A stretch of 64,000 nucleotides of DNA from Elymus sibiricus (lineage: Eukaryota > Streptophyta > Magnoliopsida > Poales > Poaceae). Below, one piece after another: positions 21,701 to 33,300 of this stretch (positions are counted from its first letter, which is position 1; every line of letters begins with the position of its first letter). The DNA is taken from positions 2,738,001-2,802,000 of the forward strand of contig CM077673.1 of assembly GCA_039707655.1 (NCBI GenBank). The letters run 5' to 3'. Below the pieces are notes generated by a model. The model saw only the letters and a list, made by a program, of their open reading frames with translations, was not told the origin of the DNA and did not search any database. A program made the translations under genes and the position numbers.

Positions 21701-22858
21701 CGGGAAACCCCGGGGTCTGCTTACGAGCACCTCGCCAAAACTCGCAGATTTGGTCCATTCTGACCAGTTTTCTATGCTATTATTCACTGTTTTTGGTTGT
21801 CGTGGTCGTCCCAACATTTGGGGATGCCCGGGGTCCGGTTACGTGGACCTCGCCAAAACTCGAAGATTTGGTCCATTCTTACCAGTTTTCTAAGCTATTA
21901 TTCACTTTTTTTGGTTGTCGTGGTCGTCCGAACGTTCGGGGAAGCCCGGGGTCCGGTTACGGGGACCTCGCAAAAACTCGAAGATTTGGTCCATTCTTAC
22001 CAGTTTTCTATGCTATTACTCACTCATTTTGGGTCCCGGGGCGATCCAAATGTTGGGGGAACCCCGGGGTCCGCTTATGGGGAGCTCGCCAAAACTCGCA
22101 GATTTTGTCCATTCTGACCAGATTTCTATGCTATCATTCACTCTTTTTCGGTAGTCGTGGTCGTCCGAACATTCGGAGAAGCCCGGGGTGCGGTTACGGG
22201 GACCTCGCCAAAACTAGCAGATTTTGTGTGTCCCGGCTAGTTTCCTATGCTATTACTCACTAATTTTGGGTCCCGGGGCGATCCAAACGTTCGGGGAACC
22301 CCGGGACCGCTTACGGGGACTTCGCCAAAACTCATAGATTTGGTCCATTCTTACCAGTTTTCTATGCTATTATTCACTGGTTTTTGGTTGTCGTGGTCGT
22401 CCCAACATTTGGGGATGCCCGGGGTCCGGTTACGTGGACCTCGCCAAAACTCGCAGATTTGGTCCATTCTTACCTGTTTTCTATGCTATTACTCAGTGAT
22501 TTTGGTTGTCGTGGTCGTCCGAACGTTCGGGGAAGCCCGGGGTCCGGTTACCGGGACCTCGCAAAAACTCGAAGATTTGGTCCATTCTTACCAGTTTTCT
22601 ATGCTATTACTAACTCATTTTGGGTCCCGGGGCGATCCAAATGTTGGGGGAACCCCGGGGTCCGCTTATGGGGAGCTCGCCAAAACTCGCAGATTTTGTC
22701 CATTCTGACCAGATTTCTATGCTATCATTCACTCTTTTTCGGTTGTCGTGGTCGTCCGAACATTCGGTGAAGCACGGGGTGCGGTTACGGGGACCTCGCC
22801 AAAACTAGCAGATTTTGTGTGTCCCGGCTAGTTTCCTATGCTATTACTCACTAATTTT
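18721..22858. repeat. 35-mer copy 2 (4138 bp)
   Basis: Modules: M13 18721-20257, M5a 20258-20849, M12' 20850-22267, M5c 22268-22858. Its M12' is 1418 bp, one shorter than in the other copies, because of a patch of paralogous sequence around 21.86-22.06 kb. Confidence 0.93.
21863..22055. repeat. Paralogous replacement patch (conversion-like tract)
   Basis: At this place copies 1 and 3 of the 35-mer have ACTCGCAG, GGTGGTTGTGG and AAATGTTCGGGG. Copy 2 instead has ACTCGAAG (21863), a CTTTTTTTGGTTGTCG junction and AAATGTTGGGGG (22055), as at the paralogous place 2010 bp upstream (about 19853-20045). Markers at 21718 (GGGGTCTGC) and 22301 (CCGGGACCGC) are again of the expected type, so the tract is at least 193 bp and at most about 580 bp. 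Confidence 0.85.
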
Positions 22859-25800
22859 GGGTCCCGGGGCGATCCAAACGTTCGGGGAACCCCGGGGTCC
22901 GCATACGGGGACCTGGCCAAAACTCGCAGATTTGGTCCATTCTTACCAGTTTTCTATGCTATTATTCACTGGTTTTTGGTAGTTGTGGTCGTCCGAACGT
23001 TCGGGGAAGCTCGGGATGCGGTTACGGGGACCTAGCCAAAACTAACAAATTTTGTCTGTTCCAGCCAGTTTTTTATGCTATTACTCACTGATTTTGGGTC
23101 CCGGGGTGATCCAAACGTTCGGGGAACCCCGGGGTCCGCTTACGGGGACTTCGCCAAAACTCGCAGATTGTTCCATTCTTACCAGTTTTCTGTGCTACTA
23201 TTCACTGTTTTTTGGTTGTCGTGGTCGTCCAAACGTTCGGGGAAGCCCGTGGACCGGTTACGGGGACCTCGCCAAAACTCACAGATTTGGTCCATTCTTA
23301 CCTGTTTTCTATGCTATTACTCAGTGATTTTGGTTCCCGAGGCGATCCAAATGTTCGGGGAACCCCGGAGTCCGCTTACTGGGACCTCGCCAAAACTCGC
23401 AGATTTTGTCCATTCTGACCAGATTTCTATGCTATTATTCACTGTTTTTTTGTTGTCGTGGTCGTCCTAACATTCGGGGAAGCCCGTGGACCGGTTACGG
23501 GGACCTCGCCAAACTAGCAGATTTTGCCTGTTCCGGCCAGTTTTCTATGCTACTACTCACTAATTTTGGGTCTCGGGGCGATCCAAAAGTTCGGGAAACC
23601 CCGGGGTCCGCATACGGGGACCTGGCCAAAACTCGCAGATTTGGTCCATTCTTACCAGTTTTCTATGCTATGATTCACTGTTTTTTTGTTGTCGTGGTCG
23701 TCCGAACGTTCGGGGAAGCCCGTGGACCGGTTACGGGGACCTCGCCAAAACTAGCAGATTTTGCCTGTTCCGGCTAGTTTCCTATGCTACTACTCACTAA
23801 TTTTGGGTCTCGGGGCGATCCAAACATTCGGGAAACCCCGAGGTCCGCTTACGAGCACCTCGCCAAAACTCGCAGATTTGGTCCATTCTGACCAGTTTTC
23901 TATGCTATTATTCACTGTTTTTGGTTGTCGTGGTCGTCCCAACATTTGGGGATGCCCGGGGTCCGGTTACGTGGACCTCGCCAAAACTCGAAGATTTGGT
24001 CCATTCTTACCAGTTTTCTAAGCTATTATTCACTTTTTTTGGTTGTCGTGGTCGTCCGAACGTTCGGGGAAGCCCGGGGTCCGGTTACGGGGACCTCGCA
24101 AAAACTCGAAGATTTGGTCCATTCTTACCAGTTTTCTATGCTATTACTCACTCATTTTGGGTCCCGGGGCGATCCAAATGTTGGGGGAACCCCGGGGTCC
24201 GCTTATGGGGAGCTCGCCAAAACTCGCAGATTTTGTCCATTCTGACCAGATTTCTATGCTATCATTCACTCTTTTTCGGTAGTCGTGGTCGTCCGAACAT
24301 TCGGAGAAGCCCGGGGTGCGGTTACGGGGACCTCGCCAAAACTAGCAGATTTTGTGTGTCCCGGCTAGTTTCCTATGCTATTACTCACTAATTTTGGGTC
24401 CCGGGGCGATCCAAACGTTCGGGGAACCCCGGGGTCCGCATACGGGGACCTGGCCAAAACTCGCAGATTTGGTCCATTCTGACCAGTTTTCTATGCTATT
24501 ATTCACTGTTTTTGGTTGTCATGGTCGTCCCAACATTTGGGGATGCCCGGGGTCCGGTTACGTGGACCTCACTAAAACTCGCAGATTTGGTCCATTCTTA
24601 CCAGTTTTCTAAGCTATTATTCACTGTTTTTTGGTTGTCGTGGTCGTCCGAACGTTCGGGGAAGCCCGGGGTCCGGTTACGGGGACCTCGCAAAAACTCG
24701 AAGATTTGGTCCATTCTTACCAGTTTTCTATGCTATTACTCACTCATTTTGGGTCCCGGGGCGATCCAAATGTTGGGGGAACCCCGGGGTCCGCTAATGG
24801 GGAGCTCGCCAAAACTCGCAGATTTTGTCCATTCTGACCAGATTTCTATGCTATCATTCACTCTTTTTCGGTAGTCGTGGTCGTCCGAACATTCGGAGAA
24901 GCCCGGGGTGCGGTTACGGGGACCTCGCCAAAACTAGCAGATTTTGTGTGTCCCGGCTAGTTTCCTATGCTATTACTCACTAATTTTGGGTCCCGGGACG
25001 ATCCAAACGTTCGGGGAACCCCGGGGTCCGCATACGGGGACCTGGCCAAAACTCGCAGATTTGGTCCATTCTTACCAGTTTTCTATGCTATTATTCACTA
25101 GTTTTTGGTAGTTGTGGTCGTCCGAACGTTCGGGGAAGCTCGGGATGCGGTTACGGGGACCTCGCCAAAACTAGCAGATTTTGTCTGTTCCAGCCAGTTT
25201 TCTATGCTATTACTCATTGATTTTGGGTCCCGGGGTGATCCAAACATTCGGGGAACCCCGGGACCGCTTACGGGGACTTCGCCAAAACTCATAGATTTGG
25301 TCCGTTCTTACCAGTTTTCTGTGCTATTATTCACTGTTTTTTGGTTTTCGTGGTTGTCCAAACGTTCGGGGAAGCCCATGGACCGGTTACGGGGACCTCG
25401 CCAAAACTCGCAGGTTTGGTCCATTCTTACCAGTTTTCTGTGCTATTATTCACTGTTTTTGGTTGTCGTGGTCGTCCAAACGTTCGGGGAAGCCCGTGGA
25501 CCGGTTACGGGGACCTCACCAAAACTCACAGATTTGGTCCATTCTTACCTGTTTTCTATGCTATTACTCAGTGATTTTGGTTCCCGAGGCGATCCAAATG
25601 TTCGGGGAACCCCGGAGTCCGCTTACTGGGACCTCGCCAAAACTCGCAGATTTTGCCCATTCTGACCAGATTTCTATGCTATTATTCACTGTTTTTTTGT
25701 TGTCGTGGTCGTCCTAACATTCGGGGAAGCCCGTGGACCGGTTACGGGGACCTCGCCAAACTAGCAGATTTTGCCTGTTCCGGCCAGTTTTCTATGCTAC

Positions 25801-26997
25801 TACTCACTAATTTTGGGTCTCGGGGCGATCCAAAAGTTCGGGAAACCCCGGGGTCTGCTTACGAGCACCTCGCCAAAACTCGCAGATTTGGTCCATTCTG
25901 ACCAGTTTTCTATGCTATTATTCACTGTTTTTGGTTGTCGTGGTCGTCCCAACATTTGGGGATGCCCGGGGTCCGGTTACGTGGACCTCGCCAAAACTCG
26001 CAGATTTGGTCCATTCTTACCAGTTTTCTAAGCTATTATTCACTGTTTTTTGGTGGTTGTGGTCGTCCGAACGTTCGGGGAAGCCCGGGGTCCGGTTACG
26101 GGGACCTCGCAAAAACTCGAAGATTTGGTCCATTCTTACCAGTTTTCTATGCTATTACTCACTCATTTTGGGTCCCGGGGCGATCCAAATGTTCGGGGAA
26201 CCCCGGGGTCCGCTTATGGGGAGCTCGCCAAAACTCGCAGATTTTGTCCATTCTGACCAGATTTCTATGCTATCATTCACTCTTTTTCGGTAGTCGTGGT
26301 CGTCCGAACATTCGGAGAAGCCCGGGGTGCGGTTACGGGGACCTCGCCAAAACTAGCAGATTTTGTGTGTCCCGGCTAGTTTCCTATGCTATTACTCACT
26401 AATTTTGGGTCCCGGGGCGATCCAAACGTTCGGGGAACCCCGGGACCGCTTACGGGGACTTCGCCAAAACTCATAGATTTGGTCCATTCTTACCAGTTTT
26501 CTATGCTATTATTCACTGGTTTTTGGTTGTCGTGGTCGTCCCAACATTTGGGGATGCCCGGGGTCCGGTTACGTGGACCTCGCCAAAACTCGCAGATTTG
26601 GTCCATTCTTACCTGTTTTCTATGCTATTACTCAGTGATTTTGGTTGTCGTGGTCGTCCGAACGTTCGGGGAAGCCCGGGGTCCGGTTACCGGGACCTCG
26701 CAAAAACTCGAAGATTTGGTCCATTCTTACCAGTTTTCTATGCTATTACTAACTCATTTTGGGTCCCGGGGCGATCCAAATGTTGGGGGAACCCCGGGGT
26801 CCGCTTATGGGGAGCTCGCCAAAACTCGCAGATTTTGTCCATTCTGACCAGATTTCTATGCTATCATTCACTCTTTTTCGGTTGTCGTGGTCGTCCGAAC
26901 ATTCGGTGAAGCACGGGGTGCGGTTACGGGGACCTCGCCAAAACTAGCAGATTTTGTGTGTCCCGGCTAGTTTCCTATGCTATTACTCACTAATTTT
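22859..26997. repeat. 35-mer copy 3 (4139 bp)
   Basis: Modules: M13 22859-24395, M5a 24396-24987, M12' 24988-26406, M5c 26407-26997. It shares CGAAG in monomer d near 23989 with copy 2, but GGTGGTTGTGG and GTTCGGGG in its M12' with copy 1. This shows that it is copy 2 that changed there. Confidence 0.93.
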
Positions 26998-27589
26998 GGG
27001 TCCCGGGGCGATCCAAACGTTCGGGGAACCCCGGGGTCCGCATACGGGGACCTGGCCAAAACTCGCAGATTTGGTCCATTCTGACCAGTTTTCTATGCTA
27101 TTATTCACTGTTTTTGGTTGTCGTGGTCGTCCCAACATTTGGGGATGCCCGGGGTCCGGTTACGTGGACCTCACTAAAACTCGCAGATTTGGTCCATTCT
27201 TACCAGTTTTCTAAGCTATTATTCACTGTTTTTTGGTTGTCGTGGTCGTCCGAACGTTCGGGGAAGCCCGGGGTCCGGTTACGGGGACCTCGCAAAAACT
27301 CGAAGATTTGGTCCATTCTTACCAGTTTTCTATGCTATTACTCACTCATTTTGGGTCCCGGGGCGATCCAAATGTTGGGGGAACCCCGGGGTCCGCTAAT
27401 GGGGAGCTCGCCAAAACTCGCAGATTTTGTCCATTCTGACCAGATTTCTATGCTATCATTCACTCTTTTTCGGTAGTCGTGGTCGTCCGAACATTCGCAG
27501 AAGCCCGGGGTGCGGTTACGGGGACCTCGCCAAAACTAGCAGATTTTGTGTGTCCCGGCTAGTTTCCTATGCTATTACTCACTAATTTT
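26998..27589. repeat. M5a module leaving the 35-mer domain (592 bp)
   Basis: h d e f g with CTCACTAAAAC and CTAATGGGG. One private change, CATTCGCAGAAGCC, near 27492. It matches the M5a modules of both the 35-mer and the 10-mer domain. Confidence 0.88.
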
Positions 27590-29097
27590 GGGTCCCGGGG
27601 CGATCCAAACGTTCGGGGAACCCCGGGGTCCGCATACGGGGACCTGGCTAAAACTCGCAGATTTGGTCCATTCTTACCAGTTTTCTATGCTATTATTCAC
27701 TGGTTTTTGGTAGTTGTGGTCGTCCGAACGTTCGGGGAAGCTCGGGATGCGGTTACGGGGACCTCGCCAAAACTAGCAGATTTTGTCTGTTCCAGCCAGT
27801 TTTCTATGCTATTACTCATTGATTTTGGGTCCCGGGGTGATCCAAACATTCGGGGAACCCCGGGACCGCTTACGGGGACTTCGCCAAAACTCATAGATTT
27901 GGTCCGTCCTTACCAGTTTTCTGTGCTATTATTCACTGTTTTTTGGTTTTCGTGGTCGTCCAAACGTTCGGGGAAGCCCGTGGACCGGTTACGGGGACCT
28001 CGCCAAAACTCACAGATTTGGTCCATTCTTACCTGTTTTCTATGCTATTACTCAGTGATTTTGGTTCCCGAGGCGATCCAAATGTTCGGGGAGCCCCGGA
28101 GTCCGCTTACTGGGACCTTACCAGATTTCTATGCTATTATTCACTGTTTTTTTGTTGTCGTGGTCGTCCTAACATTCGGGGAAGCCCGTGGACCGGTTAC
28201 GGGGACCTCGCCAAACTAGCAGATTTTGCCTGTTCCGGCCAGTTTTCTATGCTACTACTCACTAATTTTGGGTCTCGGGGCGATCCAAAAGTTCGGGAAA
28301 CCCCGGGGTCCGCATACGGGGACCTGGCCAAAACTCGCAGATTTGGTCCATTCTTACCAGTTTTCTATGCTATGATTCACTGTTTTTTTGTTGTCGTGGT
28401 CGTCCGAACGTTCGGGGAAGCCCGTGGACCGGTTACGGGGACCTCGCCAAAACTAGCAGATTTTGCCTGTTCCGGCTAGTTTCCTATGCTACTACTCACT
28501 AATTTTGGGTCTCGGGGCGATCCAAACATTCGGGAAACCCCGAGGTCCGCTTACGAGCACCTCGCCAAAACTCGCAGATTTGGTCCATTCTGACCAGTTT
28601 TCTATGCTATTATTCACTGTTTTTGGTTGTCGTGGTCGTCCCAACATTTGGGGATGCCCGGGGTCCGGTTACGTGGACCTCGCCAAAACTCGCAGATTTG
28701 GTCCATTCTTACCAGTTTTCTAAGCTATTATTCACTTTTTTTGGTTGTCGTGGTCGTCCGAACGTTACGGGAAGCCCGGGGTCCGGTTACGGGGACCTCG
28801 CAAAAACTCGAAGATTTGGTCCATTCTTACCAGTTTTCTATGCTATTACTCACTCATTTTGGGTCCCGGGGCGATCCAAATGTTGGGGGAACCCCGGGGT
28901 CCGCTTATGGGGAGCTGACCAAAACTCGCAGATTTTGTCCATTCTGACCAGATTTCTATGCTATCATTCACTCTTTTTCGGTAGTCGTGGTCGTCCGAAC
29001 ATTCGGGGAAGCCCGGGGTGCGGTTACGGGGACCTCACCAAAACTAGTAGATTTTGTGTGTCCCGGCAAGTTTCCTATGCTATTACTCACTAATTTT
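27590..29097. repeat. Chimeric, damaged 13-mer (1508 bp)
   Basis: Order h i j l/q r(short) s t u c d e f g. It starts like M12' (h i j) and finishes like M13 (r s t u c d e f g), fused through an l/q monomer at 27945-28062 (GGTTTTCGTGG head, ACTCACAGATTTGG tail). It is 29 bp short of 1537, all from one deletion. Its last monomer is the rare g form seen otherwise only near 12.93 kb. Confidence 0.87.
28063..28152. repeat. Internally deleted r monomer (90 bp)
   Basis: The sequence reads ACTGGGACCTTACCAGATTTC; the CCAAAAC block and the first part of the tail (29 bp net) are missing. Unlike the h deletions there is no clean long microhomology; the joint has only short CCT/TACC similarity. Confidence 0.85.
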
Positions 29098-30398
29098 GGG
29101 TCCCGGGGCGATCCAAACGTTCGGGGAACCCCGGGGTCCGCATACGGGGACCTGGCCAAAACTCGCAGATTTGGTCCATTCTTACCAGTTTTCTATGCTA
29201 TTATTCACTGGTTTTTGGTAGTTGTGGTCGTTCGAACGTTCGGGGAAGCTCGGGATGCGGTTACGGGGACCTAGCCAAAACTAACAAATTTTGTCTGTTC
29301 CAGCCAGTTTTTTATGCTATTACTCACTGATTTTGGGTCCCGGGGTGATCCAAACGTTCGGGGAACCCCGGGGTCCGCTTACGGGGACTTCGCCAAAACT
29401 CGCAGATTGTTCCATTCTTACCAGTTTTCTGTGCTACTATTCACTGTTTTTTGGTTGTCGTGGTCGTCCAAACGTTCGGGGAAGCCCGTGGACCGGTTAC
29501 GGGGACCTCGCCAAAACTCACAGATTTGGTCCATTCTTACCTGTTTTCTATGCTATTACTCAGTGATTTTGGTTCCCGAGGCGATCCAAATGTTCGGGGA
29601 ACCCCGGAGTCCGCTTACTGGGACCTCGCCAAAACTCGCAGATTTTGTCCATTCTGACCAGATTTCTATGCTATTATTCACTGTTTTTTTGTTGTCGTGG
29701 TCGTCCTAACATTCGGGGAAGCCCGTGGACCGGTTACGGGGACCTCGCCAAACTAGCAGATTTTGCCTGTTCCGACCAGTTTTCTATGCTACTACTCACT
29801 AATTTTGGGTCTCGGGGCGATCCAAAAGTTCGGGAAACCCCGGGGTCTGCTTACGAGCACCTCGCCAAAACTCGCAGATTTGGTCCATTCTGACCAGTTT
29901 TCTATGCTATTATTCACTGTTTTTGGTTGTCGTGGTCGTCCCAACATTTGGGGATGCCCGGGGTCCGGTTACGTGGACCTCGCCAAAACTCGCAGATTTG
30001 GTCCATTCTTACCAGTTTTCTAAGCTATTATTCACTGTTTTTTGGTGGTTGTGGTCGTCCGAACGTTCGGGGAAGCCCGGGGTCCGGTTACGGGGACCTC
30101 GCAAAAACTCGAAGATTTGGTCCATTCTTACCAGTTTTCTATGCTATTACTCACTCATTTTGGGTCCCGGGGCGATCCAAATGTTCGGGGAACCCCGGGG
30201 TCCGCTTATGGGGAGCTCGCCAAAACTCGCAGATTTTGTCCATTCTGACCAGATTTCTATGCTATCATTCACTCTTTTTCGGTAGTCGTGGTCGTCCGAA
30301 CATTCGGAGAAGCCCGGGGTGCGGTTACGGGGACCTCGCCAAAACTAGCAGATTTTGTGTGTCCCGGCTAGTTTCCTATGCTATTACTCACTAATTTT
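29098..30398. repeat. Isolated M11 module (1301 bp)
   Basis: Order h i' p q r s c'' d e' f' g, the same 11-mer that is amplified at 55-63 kb. Here it occurs once, between the damaged 13-mer and the 10-mer domain. Its i' carries GGTCGTTCGAACG near 29226. Confidence 0.88.
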
Positions 30399-33300
30399 GG
30401 GTCCCGGGGCGATCCAAACGTTCGGGGAACCCCGGGGTCCGCATACGGGGACCTGGCCAAAACTCGCAGATTTGGTCCATTCTGACCAGTTTTCTATGCT
30501 ATTATTCACTGTTTTTGGTTGTCGTGGTCGTCCCAACATTTGGGGATGCCCGGGGTCCGGTTACGTGGACCTCACTAAAACTCGCAGATTTGGTCCATTC
30601 TTACCAGTTTTCTAAGCTATTATTCACTGTTTTTTGGTTGTCGTGGTCGTCCGAACGTTCGGGGAAGCCCGGGGTCCGGTTACGGGGACCTCGCAAAAAC
30701 TCGAAGATTTGGTCCATTCTTACCAGTTTTCTATGCTATTACTCACTCATTTTGGGTCCCGGGGCGATCCAAATGTTGGGGGAACCCCGGGGTCCGCTAA
30801 TGGGGAGCTCGCCAAAACTCGCAGATTTTGTCCATTCTGACCAGATTTCTATGCTATCATTCACTCTTTTTCGGTAGTCGTGGTCGTCCGAACATTCGGA
30901 GAAGCCCGGGGTGCGGTTACGGGGACCTCGCCAAAACTAGCAGATTTTGTGTGTCCCGGCTAGTTTCCTATGCTATTACTCACTAATTTTGGGTCCCGGG
31001 GCGATCCAAACGTTCGGGGAACCCCGGGGTCCACATACGGGGACCTGGCCAAAACTCGCAGATTTGGTCCATTCTTACCAGTTTTCTATGCTATTATTCA
31101 CTGGTTTTTGGTTGCCGTGGTCGTCCCAACATTTGGGGATGCCCGGGGTCCGGTTACGTGGACCTCGCCAAAACTCACAGATTTGGTCCATTCTTACCAG
31201 TTTTCTAAGCTATTATTCACTGTTTTTTGGTTGTCATGGTCGTCCGAACGTTCGGGGAAGCCCGGGGTCCGGTTACGGGGACCTCGCAAAAACTCGAAGA
31301 TTTGGTCCATTTTTACCAGTTTTCTATGCTATTACTCACTCATTTTGGGTCCCGGGGTGATCCAAATGTTGGGGGAACCCCGGGGTCCGCTTATGGGGAG
31401 CTCGCCAAAACTCGCAGATTTTGTCCATTCTGACCAGATTTCTATGCTATCATTCACTCTTTTTCGGTAGTCGTGGTCGTCCGAACATTCGGAGAAGCCC
31501 GGGGTGCGGTTACGGGGACCTCGCCAAAACTAGCAGATTTTGTGTGTCCCGGCTAGTTTCCTATGCTATTACTCACTAATTTTGGGTCCCGGGGCGATCC
31601 AAACGTTCGGGGAACCCCGGGGTCCGCATACGGGGACCTGGCCAAAACTCGCAGATTTGGTCCATTCTGACCAGTTTTCTATGCTATTATTCACTGTTTT
31701 TGGTTGTCGTGGTCGTCCCAACATTTGGGGATGCCCGGGGTCCGGTTACGTGGACCTCACTAAAACTCGCAGATTTGGTCCATTCTTACCAGTTTTCTAA
31801 GCTATTATTCACTGTTTTTTGGTTGTCGTGGTCGTCCGAACGTTCGGGGAAGCCCGGGGTCCGGTTACGGGGACCTCGCAAAAACTCGAAGATTTGGTCC
31901 ATTCTTACCAGTTTTCTATGCTATTACTCACTCATTTTGGGTCCCGGGGCGATCCAAATGTTGGGGGAACCCCGGGGTCCGCTAATGGGGAGCTCGCCAA
32001 AACTCGCAGATTTTGTCCATTCTGACCAGATTTCTATGCTATCATTCACTCTTTTTCGGTAGTCGTGGTCGTCCGAACATTCGGAGAAGCCCGGGGTGCG
32101 GTTACGGGGACCTCGCCAAAACTAGCAGATTTTGTGTGTCCCGGCTAGTTTCCTATGCTATTACTCACTAATTTTGGGTCCCGGGGCGATCCAAACGTTC
32201 GGGGAACCCCGGGGTCCACATACGGGGACCTGGCCAAAACTCGCAGATTTGGTCCATTCTTACCAGTTTTCTATGCTATTATTCACTGGTTTTTGGTTGC
32301 CGTGGTCGTCCCAACATTTGGGGATGCCCGGGGTCCGGTTACGTGGACCTCGCCAAAACTCACAGATTTGGTCCATTCTTACCAGTTTTCTAAGCTATTA
32401 TTCACTGTTTTTTGGTTGTCGTGGTCGTCCGAACGTTCGGGGAAGCCCGGGGTCCGGTTACGGGGACCTCGCAAAAACTCGAAGATTTGGTCCATTCTTA
32501 CCAGTTTTCTATGCTATTACTCACTCATTTTGGGTCCCGGGGCGATCCAAATGTTGGGGGAACCCCGGGGTCCGCTTATGGGGAGCTCGCCAAAATTCGC
32601 AGATTTTGTCCATTCTGACCAGATTTCTATGCTATCATTCACTCTTTTTCGGTAGTCGTGGTCGTCCGAACATTCGGAGAAGCCCGGGGTGCGGTTACGG
32701 GGACCTCGCCAAAACTAGCAGATTTTGTGTGTCCCGGCTAGTTTCCTATGCTATTACTCACTAATTTTGGGTCCCGGGGCGATCCAAACGTTCGGGGAAC
32801 CCCGGGGTCCGCATACGGGGACCTGGCCAAAACTCGCAGATTTGGTCCATTCTTACCAGTTTTCTATGCTATTATTCACTGGTTTTTGGTTGCCGTGGTC
32901 GTCCCAACATTTGGGGATGCCCGGGGTCCGGTTACGTGGACCTCGCCAAAACTCACAGATTTGGTCCATTCTTACCAGTTTTCTAAGCTATTATTCACTG
33001 TTTTTTGGTTGTCGTGGTCGTCCGAATGTTCGGGGAAACCCGGGGTCCGGTTACGGGGACCTCGCAAAAACTCAAAGATTTGGTCCATTCTTACCAGTTT
33101 TCTATGCTATTACTCACTCATTTTGGGTCCCGGGGCGATCCAAATGTTGGGGGAACCCCGGGGTCCGCTTATGGGGAGCTCGCCAAAACTCGCAGATTTT
33201 GTCCATTCTGACCAGATTTCTATGCTATCATTCACTCTTTTTCGGTAGTCGTGGTCGTCCGAACATTCGGAGAAGCCCGGGGTGCGGTTACGGGGACCTC

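Larger units (their letters stand above)
14583..26997. repeat. 35-mer higher-order repeat domain (three ~4138-bp copies)
   Basis: Copies begin at class h at 14583, 18721 and 22859. Each is M13 + M5a + M12' + M5c = 13+5+12+5 monomers. M5a is h d e f g with CTCACTAAAAC in d and CTAATGGGG in f. M12' is h i j l m r s c'' d e' f' g. M5c is an h/j chimera, a d/m chimera, e, f, and g with CATTCGGTGAAGC. The copies differ by a handful of substitutions plus one replaced patch. The repetition ends where monomer h at 26998 takes the CATTCTGACCAG tail of M5a instead of opening a fourth M13. Confidence 0.95.
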
